Shown here: in pieces, positions 30,892-43,115 of the stretch
How positions within the stretch are numbered: the first letter of the stretch is position 1
Layout of the letters: each line of letters opens with the position of its first letter
Assembly: GCA_016785225.1 (NCBI GenBank)
Contig: JAFBJZ010000665.1
Location: forward strand, 558,001-622,000
Source of the DNA: Psettodes erumei
Taxonomy: Eukaryota; Chordata; Actinopteri; Pleuronectiformes; Psettodidae
Length of the DNA stretch: 64,000 bases
Direction of reading: 5' to 3'
Notes under the pieces: generated by a model
The model's input: only the letters and a program-made list of their open reading frames with translations
Database searches by the model: none
Told to the model about the DNA's origin: nothing
Made by a program: the position numbers and the translations under genes

Positions 30892-31720
30892 CTAGGGGAG
30901 ACAAAAATAGCCACCATCAGGAGCCCAACGCTCGAGCCAGCCCTTCTTCCCCCCTTTCCCACAGGACGTCCTGCCTGCCTCCTCTACGCAAGAGCCACCC
31001 GCTCTGCTCTGCAGGGGCCTGGGTACCTGTGCTGTCACCACCCTCCCCAACCCCCACCAGACACCCTTTTCTGGAAAAAAAATCAAGATAAGCACCTCAG
31101 CAGTGGTAGCAATGGAAGCACTCAAGCCCTTCTGTTCAGTCGCCCCTGGGTCCTCATGCCCTACCACTTCATGGGTCTTGCGGTCCTGATGCTGCAGTGC
31201 CTGCTAGCCAGTCTCAGAGAAGGCAAAAGCAAGCAGCGAAATGCGAGGAAATGCGCCAATGACAACACCGGTAAAGAATGACACACATCCAGGATTCCTT
31301 GTGGGCTGTGGGTTGTCTTCTGGCTCCAAATGTCGATTACAATCCAGCCACCATCAGCGGAGATGTAGGTGTAGCATAGCCACAGAAGAGTCTTTCAGCC
31401 AGGGCAAAACCTGACCATCCACCACTCTCCAGTCCTGGTCAATCTGTAGTCCTGTCTAACGATGCTTTAGACAGGAGGAGGAGGAAGAGTTGGAGTGGGA
31501 GGAGCAGGGTGAATGGGATGCAGAGTCAGTGCAGAGGAGGCCGGATAACATAAGCTATCCACTCCTGAAGTGCATCGTCCCCGCTGCTGAAAAGATGCAC
31601 ACACAGGCTGGTGTGAAAATAGCACACTATTTTCTCTCCTCAGTTCCCCTTCCTCATGTCCCCGAACAGCTCAGCCGCGGTTGGTGCATGCTGCTGCAGT
31701 CCTTGCCTCTCAGCTACGCT
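30892..31720 (-). promoter_or_regulatory. sptbn4: Likely upstream leader/promoter region of the sptbn4 short form
   Basis: If translation begins at 30859, the promoter must lie to the right on the minus strand. This stretch is GC-richer than its neighbours, with several possible splice sites, but no leader exon can be fixed from the sequence. Confidence 0.3.
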
Positions 31721-31721
31721 C

Positions 31722-31806
31722 CTGTGTGTGTGTGTGTGTGCGTGTGCTTGTGTGAGTGAGTGTGTGTGTGTGTGTCTGTGTGTGCGTGTGTGCGTGAGTG
31801 TGTGTA
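31722..31806. repeat. (TG)n microsatellite, interrupted
   Basis: About 80 bases of TGTG with GA, CT and CG interruptions. Confidence 0.9.
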
Positions 31807-31837
31807 CAATCACAATCAGCACTGCAGTGCTGGAGCA

Positions 31838-31843
31838 GAGAGA

Positions 31844-31880
<37 letters not shown>

Positions 31881-31960
31881 AGGGGAGAGAAGAGGGAGGC
31901 AGCAAGAGGAAAGGGGGAGGGAGACGGGGAGAGGAAATGGAGAATGGGGGAGCATCAGAG
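31838..31960. repeat. (GA)n tract and purine-rich extension
   Basis: AGAGAG run to about 31876, then GGGAG-rich purines. The long open frames read across it are low-complexity artefacts. Confidence 0.85.
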
Positions 31961-33624
31961 CAAAAAAAAGAAAAGAAGGAGAGAGCAAGTCAAAAGAGGG
32001 AAAAGATGGTGAGGGTAGGGGGGTAGTGAAACAGAGAAAAGAAGACAGAGCCTGCGTCATCCCTCAGTGTCACCAGGGACATTTCTCTGCACTAGAAATG
32101 ACTGCACTCGGAGCGGTAGCAGGATTTGGGAACGAGGTGGGGGTGGGGGGTGGCTTGTCGATTTAAAACAGCTGAATGAGAGGGAAGGAGGACGCATGCA
32201 CACATGGTCCACATTGCAGCTCACTGATTCCCATCAATGCTCACTCACCGTCTTTGAGGGGAACCTGCATGTGATTCTCCTGCTGCAAATACATGTCATT
32301 TGGCTGCAGAGGGAGCGAGCATTTTACTGTGTACTCATTCAGCTCCATCCGATCTGAATCACAAACAAGACAATTTTATGTCATTGGAAAATGAATTTGG
32401 CTCTAATTTTTAGTATGCGCTTGTGCTGCAGCATCTGATATATTTTTATTTATATATTGTTCTTTTAAAAAGATTTTTTTTTAAAAATCGAATCATTGTA
32501 GAATCCAGAGGTGATTAAAGTTTTATGAGCAGAGGCTGAAGTGGAGCACCACCCTAAACCACCAAGTTCTGTTGTTGAGGTCGGTGGTGTGTTCCTTTTT
32601 CTTTTTGTGTTTGGTTCTGAATTGAATAGACTGCATTTTTCTTGAACCAGCAAACCCCTCCTTGGTTTTTTACTTAAATCTCCAACATCATACAGTGCAT
32701 GGACATTTTTTTTTTTACAAAGTGCACAACATTACATAAAGCACACTTTTGATATGAGTTTCATCATCACGGCAGGAGGCAATGACCAGTCATCATCTGA
32801 TCCAACTTGAACCAAGAAATTACAGACATTCACAAATACATGACTGAAGAAGTTGCTGTAGATTTTGTTGAATTTGTCCTCTCCCGCCTGATCAGAACTG
32901 GAAATACAGTATTGCCCCTGTGTTTACAAACATTACTGAAGTTAACATTTGCAGGATTATGAAATATGAATAATTTAGATTAGCTGACAAAGTGCATTTA
33001 AGGGCAGTCAATCAATTTCAAAGTGATTGCAGATTTTGATTCTATGTTTTAAACATGATTGATGGATGGATGGACAGAAAGACATTTTTTTTAAATCACA
33101 GTGCTCAGGATCACATTATAAATTTTTCATGCAATGCAGGCACAATGCATATGTGTTTTTGAGTGAGAAAAGAGAAAAAGGGTTTCTAAACAGGGTGTGA
33201 ATACACCCTGATTCAAAGATGTTCACATCTCAAAATGACGTTTAAACACCGGGGCAGAGTATACACACAAACACACCTCATCCTGATGAAGAATTAGTTG
33301 GAGCCAATGCATGCCAAGGTTTGTTCAAAGTGCAGTACTATAAAGGTCTCATCACATCACCCAATCAAAGAGATAACTGGAGATACTGAGGGGGGCCCAA
33401 AGCTGTGGGAGCAAAACAATACTGGCAGCTCTGGCAGCATGCTAACATACTATGCTAACATGCGCATCTTATTTGCTAGTACACTATATAATATGGAGGT
33501 GAATGTCATTAGCTTTGCAGTTATTTGTGGTAAACCAAAGCCCTTGACAAATGAACATTCTGACCTGGTGATGGTGCCAGATGAAAAGTTAAGGGATCTG
33601 TTAAGTTATTTCAGTGCATCCTGA
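31961..33624. other. sptbn4-bhlha9 intergenic, left part
   Basis: No gene recognised. A 108-codon open frame at 33298-33624 has no recognisable domains and abuts a dispersed repeat. Confidence 0.4.
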
Positions 33625-33876
33625 GAGGAAATATCTGTAACATAGCTCACTGCAATCTATCCAGCAGCTGTCGAGCCAGTTCACTCACACACATAAAAGC
33701 ACCCAGGTCAAGTTCATGGTGGTGCTGAAGGAAAAGTCAAGAGATCACCACAGTTGGTAAGAATCATCCTCTGGGAACCATGAATAATGCTACAAAGTTT
33801 CATGACCCAACTAGTAGCAATAGCTCTTCCAGTCTGAATCAAAGTGGTGGACTGACTGACTCATCAGAGCAACAAA
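33625..33876 (+). repeat. Older fish dispersed repeat interrupted by Tc1
   Basis: Contains ATCATCCTCTGGGAACCATG, then CAGTCTGAATCAAAGTGGTG and GACTGACTGACT. This is a recognisable, diverged version of a common teleost repeat (CATCCTCTGGGGACCATGAA...CAGTCTGGACCAAAGTGGTGG). The Tc1 element lies immediately to the right. Confidence 0.5.
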
Positions 33877-33878
33877 TA

Positions 33879-35380
33879 CAGTGGGGAAAATAAGTATTTG
33901 ATACACTGCCAATCTTGCAAGTTTTCCCACTTATAAAGAATGGAGAGCTCTATAATTTTTATTGTAGGTACACTTCAACTGTGAGAGACAGAATGTAAAA
34001 AACATTACATGATTTTTTAAATGATTAATTTGCATTTTATTGCATGAGATACGTATTTGATACAATAGAAAGAGAACTTAATATTTGGTAGTATGGTATA
34101 GGTATTTAGGTCAGACATTTCCTATAGTTCTTGACCAGGTCTGCAGACACTGCAGCAGGGGTTTTGGCCCACTCCTCCATACAAATCTTCTCCAGATCTT
34201 TCAGGTTTTGGGACTGTCACTGGGCAACACGAGGTTTCAGCCCCCTTCAAAGATTTTCCATTGAGCTCAAATGCGTCTTACGGCACCACTCCTAAGTTGC
34301 CCTGGCTGTGTGTTTTGGGTCATTGTCATGCTGGAGGACCCAGCCACGATCCATCTTCAATGCTCTTACTGAGGGAAGGAGGTTGTTGCCCAAAATCTCA
34401 CAATACATGGCCCCATTCATCTTCCCCTCAATATTATGCAGTTGTCCTGTCCCCGTTGTAGAAAAGCACCCCAAAGTACAATGTTTCCACCCCCATGCTT
34501 CAAAGTTGGGATGGTGTTCTTGGGGTTGTACTCATCCTTCTTCCTCCATACACACTGAGTGGAGTTTAAACCAAAAAGCTCTATTCTGGTCTCTTCTGAC
34601 CACATGACCTTCTCCCATGTCTCCTCTGGATCATACAGATCAGATAGGCCTGGATGTGTGCTGGCTTGAGCAGGGGCACCTTGAGTACACTGCAGGATTT
34701 TAAATCCATGATGGCATAGTGTGTTACTAATGGGAACCTGTGAGACTGTGGTCCCAACCCTCTTCAGGTCATTGACCAGGTCCTCCCGTGTAGTTCTGGG
34801 TGGATCCCTTACCTTTCTCATGATCATTGATTCCCCACGAGGCGAGATCTTGCATGGAGCCCCAGACCGAGGGAGACTGGCAGTCATCTTGAGTTTCTTC
34901 CATTTTCTAATAATTACACCAACAGTTGCTGCCTTCTCACCAAGCTGCTTGTCTATTGTCCTGTAGCCCATCCCTGTCTTGTGCAGGTCTACAATTTTTC
35001 CCTGGTGTCCTTAGACAGCTCTTTGGTCTTGCCCATGTTGGAGAGGTTGGAGTCTGACTGATTTAGTGTTTGGACAGGTGTCTTTTATACAGGTAACAAA
35101 AACAGGTGCAATTAATACAGGTAATGAGTGGAGAATAGGAGGGCTTCTTAAAGACAGAAGTCTTGACGGTTGGTAGGTGATCAAATACTTATTTCATGCA
35201 TTTCATGCATCATGAAAATTAATAATTTAAAAATCATACAATGTGTTTTTCTGGATTTTTTTAGATTCTGTCTCTCACAGTTGAATTTGACCTACAATAA
35301 AAATTATAGAGCTCTCCATTCTTTGTAAGTGGGAAAACTTGCAAGATCGGCGGTGTAACAAATACTTATTTTCCCCACTG
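33879..35380 (-). mobile_element. Tc1/mariner element, complete ends, 1502 bp
   Basis: The ends begin CAGTGGGGAAAATAAGTATT at 33879 and its reverse complement finishes at 35380. Both are flanked by TA (33877-33878 and 35381-35382), the Tc1 target duplication. The terminal inverted repeats are about 200 bp and nearly identical in their outer 120 bases. Each holds a second internal AAATAAGTATTTGAT-like copy (near 34050 and 35185), an IR/DR arrangement as in Sleeping-Beauty-like elements. The interior is a decayed transposase on the minus strand. Confidence 0.95.
34106..35036 (-). pseudogene. Tc1 transposase pseudogene
   Basis: The start MGKTKELSKDTREK at 35036 matches the Tc1 helix-turn-helix N-terminus. 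A frameshift near 35000 follows, then RTIDKQLGEKAATVGVIIRK, WSEETRIELFG, TLKHGGGNIVLWG and, after another frameshift near 34450-34470, WVLQHDNDPKHTAR. The ending NLKDLEKIC...KNYRKCLT stops at 34106-34108. The first catalytic Asp of the DDE triad is Glu here (WSEE instead of WSDE), and the segment around the third acidic residue is shortened. With at least two frameshifts and in-frame stops, it cannot make a working enzyme. Confidence 0.9.
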
Positions 35381-35382
35381 TA

Positions 35383-35786
35383 CGTGTTATGCTGAATCTG
35401 AGTTCACTATACTGGTTCCAGAAAGCTGAACCAGCCTTATCCAGATCCTGAGAAACCTGAACATGTTCTCCAGTAGAAACCATCTCCAGGTTTCTGATCA
35501 TTCTCTGCCATGTTCTCAGGTGTGTCATCATCATGACATGTGCCCATATACAGTAAATGATCATTACCATACTAAACACATTAAGTGTAATTTCAGTAAT
35601 GCACTTTTATATATTAGAGGTGATTGGGTGCTCAGAACAGTGGCAACTGTAGCAGAGTTCACGCAGCCACAAGGCGAACAAAAAGGTTGAGGTCACTCAT
35701 TGAAGAAATCCCAATTACTTAATTGAGATGTTCCAGTCACAACTGCACAAAGGTGATTATGAATCTAGATAAACCATAAATTTCTC
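35383..35786. other. Intergenic
   Basis: No gene or element recognised between the two transposon remnants. Confidence 0.4.
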
Positions 35787-35814
35787 CCTCTCTCTCTCTA
35801 TATATATATATACA
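35787..35814. repeat. (CT)n(TA)n microsatellite
   Basis: CTCTCTCT run passing into TATATATATA directly before the Tc1 remnant. Confidence 0.85.
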
Positions 35815-36115
35815 CCAATGTGCCATAACATTAAAACCACCTGCCTCTATTCGACCCGTTTGAGCTGCCAAAACAGCTCAGACCCAAAAAGTCATGGACT
35901 CCACAGCAAACCTCTGAAGGTGTCCTGTGGTATCTGACACTAAGAATTTAAGATTGTCCTGCACATCCGACAGATTCTTGATCAACTTGAGTTGATCAAT
36001 CAGGGGGTGCTAACCTTCCCTCTTCCCATAGTACGTCATCAGACCTTTGACACTCTCCTGTCATGCCCATTGCTGGAGCTTTTGGTGGGGGAAAGGGGCC
36101 AGCATGCACAATTAA
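35815..36115 (-). mobile_element. Second Tc1-like transposon, internally deleted remnant
   Basis: Starts CACCAATGTGCCATAACATT then AAAACCACCTGCCT, the terminal repeat of a very common fish Tc1 family. It continues through CTGCCAAAACAGCTC and GGTGTCCTGTGGTATCTG. It then jumps to CTTCCCATAGTACGTCATCA and GCCCATTGCTGGAGCTTTTG with GGGGCCAGCATG, which match distant parts of the same transposase. The right end is missing. Confidence 0.75.
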
Positions 36116-39100
36116 CAATCACTATCAGTTTCCCACTTTATCCCCGAATAAACATCTGGACCAACTGAAGTGTAATACAAAGCAAATTCAGCCCACTGAC
36201 ACCACCTACAGGGGAGACAGAGCACTTGCATGCTGTCCTCACACACTACGACAATATTTTACAACCTCTTCTGGCCTGTCGATCCAGTTTTATGTTCCCA
36301 AGATGCCACCCATTAAAGCAGTTGCCTACATTTTGCACTCAATTTTCAACAGCATAAATGGAGTCTGAAATGGGTAATATATGGGAATGACAATGTTTAT
36401 TTAAAAAACAAGTCTGTTTAAAATTCTGTATATCAGTGTGCTATAATAGCAATGTGTCAGTCTTTCAAACCTGTCGGCATAACAAACGACCCCCAGGTCC
36501 TGACTTCAGTCGTGACTTCGCTAGGACTGTACGTTCCCGGCTCGACCATGAAAGCCCTGAACTGCTAATTGTAGGGGAAGTGTGTGAATCTCACCGTTTG
36601 TCACTCGCCATCTCCTTCCCCTAACATTAAGGAAAACAAACAGAGCCCTAAATCTAACTGTCACTAACCTCATACCTGACCAAAAGCATTTCTCTACTGG
36701 AACGTTCCATACACAGGGAACCAGAGTTTTTGTCATTGCCACTTTAAACCAGTAGCATCATAAGGCTTTACAAATACTGAGAACACAGGGTCAAACTAGT
36801 AACAGTAATTGCAATAATCCTGACAACGCCGAGCAAAGATGGAAATTCAGTCAATGAAAGGCCTGTGCCTCACACCGTAGCACAGGCTGTTACTATCAAC
36901 TAAAGTTGACAAAAGTTTTTTTTTTAAAAACACAACACTATTGCGTACATTGCAAATACCTGACCCACTTCATGGTCATGTTTTATCAGATAAAAGATGA
37001 AAATTTATGAAACTTTAAAAGTTACTTGAGCTATACTGTATATGTGATATACATTTGAGGGGTAATATTGCATGATATTTTGGCCTCAACAAATCAGACA
37101 TAAAACAAACTGAATCCATGTTGCCTCAAAGCTTATTCCACTGAACTGAGATCACAGACCTCCATACTTATCAGAGGTATGATCCTGCTGGTACTGGTCT
37201 TAGTTGCCCTGAATCATTCCACCACAGCGCCTCCACCGGGCGAGACTTTCAACTTCCACATGGGCTGATTTGCCAATCTGCACCTCATACAGACACAGCA
37301 AATGTTGTACACTTTCTTGTTTCCTGCAGAAAGACACCTAAAGATTGATGTCCCAGTGAACATTAGAACATTAGCATTCCCCACGGTCATTTACCATGAC
37401 CTGGGAATTATTTGGCTTTTGTGAAGGTCTGTACAGCACTCAGTGTGTATTTGTTTTACAGTATATGTACCATGTATATCACTTAGCTCGAGTGCATGTC
37501 ACTACTGAATATGACTGCCAGCTTTTGCTTTATCTTGTTGTCTGAACTTTCCACTAGAGGGTGTCATTTCTACAACTGTCTACAACTGACAAATTCTGTC
37601 TTATTTAATATGTGTTTATGCATATTTAATTTTGTATGTGCTCCTACATCTATATTAAGGGTGTGTACAGTACAATGCTGCACAGGCAAAGCCTGGTAAA
37701 TGAGTTCTGTTTGACTGACATCACTTCTAATCACTGGTTTGAACATTTGACAGATTACACAGCTGTCCGTCTTTTTCAAATAATGACACAATCAAAAGGA
37801 TTTAGTTTAACCTGCTGGATGATAAAGTATTCCTCATATTAACTACACACAAATGATGTTATAAAAGCCATGGGTAACTTCCAGTTTTTATGCAATTTTC
37901 TTGAATGTCTTTTTTCTTGAACATCTGACAAATGTACTACAGTACTGCCTTGATAAATACCAGACATTCAGTGCATTTTAATTAAAAATATCTATGTTTT
38001 GACAGAGAGGAATTTAAATGAAAGGTTCACAACTGTTCAAGTCGGTCTTAAAGCAAATGTCAAGTGCTAATAAGAACACTCAGGTTTTTGACATCCTCAT
38101 TGTTCCAATGCTAACTCTTATTCATACTGGCCTTCTTTCAATGTTCAATGTTCAATGTTTCAATCAGCCTCATTTCAAAGTGGCATTTTAGCTCTTGGAG
38201 TGCTTCTGAACACAACTTTGGACAAAACAAGGACTGTGGATTTTGCAGTGTGTCATCTCCACAAAAAACAGTAACAGAGAGACTCCAGAAAGACTGACTA
38301 TGGAAGATTTGTTCTAAATCCTAAATTGATCCTTAGGATTCAAGAGAATATTTAATTTCAGATACCCCTGTGGGCTTCATTTGATGGAATGAGGTCAATG
38401 TCAATTTTCCTGTCTTCCTTAATTACATCTGCAGACTTGTAGCATATTTTTCCAATGAGCGAGAGGTTAATGGCCAAAGGCAAGACTGACCTGAAAAGCA
38501 CAAAGCTGCAATCATGAACCATGTAATGACAAAACTCCTAAATTGGATTGTAACTTTACTCTGTTTTCAAACAAATATGCTCACTGTGAACCAGTCAGCC
38601 ATTTTTGTTTGCAGGTCAATCATTTTGCCACGATTGATTCTATCCAACCACTGCCTTCAACTGTCAGTCAGTGTGTAGTCCTAGGAGGAGACGTTTCTCA
38701 TACACACACACCAGTTAAGAGAGTGCTGTAAACTTATTAGACTCGTTTAATCACAGCACTGCCGCGATGCTTTGTTACCACTCCTGTGGTCAGGGGGCAT
38801 CACTTTAACTGCTGTGGGTTGTGTGGGAACTAGCCTACAGACAGTTAACCTTGACCACATGTTCCAACACTGCAAATGGACCCTTTAATAACAACCCAGA
38901 GTAATGACTGACTTCTCTTTGGAAGGAATGCACTATGAACATACACTGCTGCCTTTTTGGATTTTTTTTCTCCCCCCTTAAACTCCATGCACATTTTTTT
39001 TTTGCCTCGTGTGCAGAAAATTACATACACTAACCTCAGGATTTGCATGGCGCACCATGAAATATGACCGATATGTCTACCCACTGCCCTGCGCAATAAA

Positions 39101-40320
39101 TACACTTCTTTTTCAGTAGTGCCTTAATACGATCCTGCACGGTTAACGCTATCCTGTAAAAAAAAAAGTGATTCATATTGTGATTCAAGTATTTGGGGCA
39201 GGGGAGGAAGTGTACTGACATTCCTATGCGGAGGAAACTGTTAGACATGTCATGACATCAGTGCTGACAGATTTGCATGGTTTGGTTGCAAGGTATAAAT
39301 CACTAAGAGCAAAGGTTATAGTAATGTTCTGCTTATGGCTAAATTAGAGAGCGCAGGATTTGTTTTAGTGAGCCATACATTAAGTGTGCTGTTTTGCTCC
39401 TCATGGCAACCAGCCTGCCTTTATGACCCGACTGAAACGAAAAACGTCCCATTAATCAATTGGTCTCTGTTGCTATAAAGGCAGAGCTAACATTCAGCCA
39501 ACTAAATCAGACGTTTACACGTCAATAAATATGAATTTCAATCGTTCAGACTAACTGACTTTTTAAAAAACTAAATTAAAGATGTTAAATTGTGTGTCTT
39601 TCTGGCAAAATGTCTTCTGGTATGATGAAATGCCCGAAGACAGATGATGACACTGTCGAATGTTTATGGGCCAAGATATGCTTTTCTTTACAGTTAACAA
39701 TATACAGTAGTTTACTTTTTTCTCCCCTACCTCCTGTAAATTACAACACTTTCTAAATCTCAGAGTGGTGAACAACTGGAAACACGGCCAATGCGCGCCT
39801 CTATGATTAATAGCCACCGGTGTGACACGTATTGTGTGAATAACACTTTCGATGCTGAGCTGTGCGTGCTGAAATACCAGAGGCATTGTTTGGACCCAGC
39901 ATCTGAGATTTTATAGCCGCTTGTGCACTCTGAGAGGCACTGCACACAACTGCCAGTAATTTCAGACGCAGTGACTCACGATTGTCGTGTCAGTGGGTTT
40001 TGTTGTTAAGATGTTGGACAAGATCCCTGATGCAGACACTCTCTCACCACGTTTCACTCAAGTATGTCTCCGCAGTACACGCTGACAGACGAGCACAGCA
40101 GCTCGTGCTAAACCCGACACACAGTCAGATCGATATGACAACTTTGTTGCAAAAGCGCTGCATTAAGTTTTGGCATCTCACTCCTTGTGAGGAAAGTGTG
40201 ACCCATGACCTCCCTCACCGGCGGTTGTGACAGAGATCAGAAATGATGAGCCACTCACTGTCTGACGATGCAAAGCTGGAGTCCAGTGTGGGAGCCACGC
40301 AGGCCTCAGAGAGCCCCTAC
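36116..40320. other. sptbn4-bhlha9 intergenic, middle part
   Basis: No gene recognised. A short TGTTCAA-type tandem repeat lies at 38140-38165. The remaining open frames are short and without family resemblance. Confidence 0.4.
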
Positions 40321-40324
40321 ACAG

Positions 40325-40690
40325 CGCTGGAAAGTAACTGAGTATACTGTATGTGAGCACCATACTGAACATTCAAGTACTGTACTTTGTACATTTTCTG
40401 CTTCTTTGCACCTCAACTTCAGAGTTTTTACTTCACCCCATTTATTTGAAGCTGCAGTAACTAATTACTTTGCCAATGAAGATTTTACTTGTATTGAATA
40501 TATTCAGTTTAAGAGAATATGGTGCATCGTTACAGATTTAAGTACCCAGCAGTATAAAACACGATAAAATGACATGCATCTAACCAGCTGTGGCATTGAA
40601 ATGCTGCCTACCTGTTATAATAATCCAATAACAGAACTCTAAAGCGGTCATTCTGCCAAACGTGTAGTTTTCTTTTGATACTGTAAATAC
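40325..40690 (+). repeat. Fish dispersed repeat (AAGTAACTGAGTATACTG family)
   Basis: Contains GAAAGTAACTGAGTATACTG, TCAAGTACTGTACTTTGTAC, GCATCGTTACAGATTTAAGT with ACCCAGCAGTAT, and CAGCTGTGGCATTGAAATGC. It is a diverged copy of a common teleost non-coding repeat (AGTACTTTACTTGAGTA...CAGCTACAACATTAAAATGCTGC). It shares parts with the copy at 20545-20960. Confidence 0.55.
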
Positions 40691-41259
40691 ATTTTTTCTG
40701 ATGACACTGGACACAGGACATTGCTAACTTAAAAAGTATTAATAATAATTAACAATTTAAAAAGTTAAAAATAGTCCTCTTTACCACAGCCTTTGTCACC
40801 TTAGTCACTCTCTACTTTAAAAAGGTAACAGATATTTCAAAACATTTTCCATTCCCTCCAGTCTTTAAATGCAGTGTTTTTGCAATAAAAGAAATTAGAC
40901 TATGACAAATAAGATAACACCCATGAGATGAACACAGATTGGCAGTTTCCACTTGATAACACTGATTTCTCCTGACATTAACCATTGCTAAGGGATTGTG
41001 GTGTGACAAATAGTGGAGGGACAGAGATAACCGCAACCCTTTCTTTTCTTTTCTTTTTTTCCTTGACTGGAGGCTTTTTATTGAGGTGAGAAAATTCCAT
41101 GGCAGACACCAAAAACATGCATTAACATACCACTGCAAAGCCAAGGTTAGCGAACCCGGACCTTACTCACTTATTACCCCTAACTACCCCTTTGGAAATA
41201 TACATCTATAATGTTTGGCACACAGACCTCTAATAACAAACGGCTAACAACCAGTCATT

Positions 41260-41640
41260 ATGGGGGCTTGAGCGGGAGATTTACAAATCTAAGGTTCAGC
41301 GGCGTTAGACAGGTTCCCCTCGCTTGAAAATGGTTATTCCATCAAGGGCATGGCGAGCTGCGTGATAAAATCTCGTGATTTATTCCTGGCGGCTGATAAT
41401 TACTGGTGTCTTGTCACCTGTCAAAAATGAATGGACGGGGAGAGTCCGAGGCTATAGTCTTCATGCTCTTTACACCACAGCAGTAAATCTGACATGTTTG
41501 CGAAGCCATAAATCACGGCTTGTGATAAAGTCTGCACACTCCTTGGTGGAGAGCAGTGTGGGCTGCACATTTCAAACTGTTTTAGCAATAAAGGCATGCA
41601 CCAGATCAGCAGGGCTATTTAAAAGGTGTGGTAAATAAAG
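41260..41640. promoter_or_regulatory. Candidate conserved non-coding element upstream of bhlha9
   Basis: Single-copy-looking, balanced composition with TGATAATTACTG, AGCCATAAATCACGG, ATAAATCACGGCTTGTGAT and ATAAAATCTCGTGATTTAT (homeodomain- and Hox/Cdx-like sites). No coding frame. The regulatory role is inference from composition and position 2.4 kb upstream of bhlha9. Confidence 0.25.
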
Positions 41641-42921
41641 TGGTGTCAGCGGGTTACTTTCACGGGAGTGGAGCATCGGTTGAACGCAGAACAAGACAAG
41701 ACAAAGATGATGGGTGAAATGCTTCAACATCATCACTGTGGTTCAGTTGTTGGTCCACTGCATCTGTACAGCTCTAACCACTAAGACAAAACAAGGTAGC
41801 AAAGGTGTGGATACATTTTATAGTGGTACAAAAAAATGAAGAGAATTTTACTTTTTTTTATAATTTATACCCACATCTTGCTCTGCTCAGATGTCATACA
41901 TGAGAGGTTAGGAAGCTTGTGGACATTAACCTGGTCAAAACAAATCGTAGTGGATTTAAATGTGTTCCTGAGTCATAAATACAGAAAACCTGAGCTTAGA
42001 GTATGAAGGTTTGACTTACGAATTTATTTGGGCTCTATGTTTTTCAAGAATACACAGGGGTTTATTCAAACTGGAATAGAGAACAGTCTGCAAATCTTGG
42101 AAATAAATAATTTGTCGCAGTAAAATTTATCAGCGGGTATCGAAACATTTTTATCTTCAGCAACTATATACTGTATGTGGGGGTATGCATATTAAATGAG
42201 AGAATGAGCCAAGTGTGTGCTGATCTCCTGGACACGGCAGTAAAAAGGCCAGACCGAATGTTCCCACCTCAAATCAATAGCTGTCCTTTCAGAACTGACA
42301 CTGGGCTGTAATTGTTTGAAAGGCTGGCGTCTCAGAGCCGCAGCACATGTAATAAAAAGAAGAGGCCAGGAAGGAAGCAATGTGCCTCAACGACCCCCAG
42401 TTCGGAGTCTGAGGCCCTACCCTTTAGTTACCTGACCCGTTGCACTTGGCCAGGAGCCTAGCTGAGGGTCTTCACCTTTCACTCTCCATTCCAGTATCTG
42501 GCACATAGATCTTTGACGGACGTTGGTTCCAGTGTTCAATTCCAGACCATTCTGTCTCATCGGAACTAACAAGTGTCATTTTAAAAACTGGCTTGTCGTT
42601 TTATTTTCTGAATCACGTACTTGTGTATTTCATGGAAGTACCAAAGTAATTTAACAAAGCTATTTTAAAGCATTTAAGTACTGAACAAGTCTATATTTTG
42701 TAAAAATGGAACCACATCTTCAAGAGCAAAAGACTGAAAGATCGATAGTCTAAGCCAGCAGCAATTGCAGGTTCTAATTGTAAAATTTTTGCCCTTGTTT
42801 TTTCCCTCTCTTTGAAGTCTCGGGCTCATTCTGCTCTTGTCCTCAGGTGCTGCCCAGGCCTGATTTATGGGGATGGGTTCCAGGGAAGCTACTCTAAATT
42901 ACATGGCCCTTAAACCTGAGC

Positions 42922-43115
42922 TGAGAGAGACAGGGTGAGACAGAGAGAGAGAGAGACAGGGTGAGACAGAGAGAGAAAGAGAGAGAGAGAGAGACAGGGT
43001 GAGACAGAGAGAGAGAGAGGGTGAGAGAGAGAGACAGGGTGAGACAGAGAGAGATAGAGAGAGAGAGACAGGGTGAGGCAGAGAGAGGGAGAGAGAGAGA
43101 GAGAGAGGGAGAATT
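42922..43115. repeat. GAGACAGGGTGAGACAGA minisatellite
   Basis: Tandem purine-rich units of about 20 to 40 bases (GAGAGAGACAGGGTGAGACA) occur about seven times in pure and interrupted form, 0.9 kb upstream of bhlha9. Open frames on both strands here are artefacts. Confidence 0.9.

Noticed and set aside
31150..31205. Possible additional sptbn4 exon on the minus strand (LQHQDRKTHEV before a GTAGGG)
   Set aside because: It does not match the spectrin sequence expected before VEEKMLMARD and has no convincing acceptor.
31656..32060. Open frames of 88-118 codons
   Set aside because: Composed of TG and GA microsatellite translation.
33298..33624. 108-codon plus-strand open frame
   Set aside because: No domain, no splice context, next to a dispersed repeat; a chance frame is more likely.
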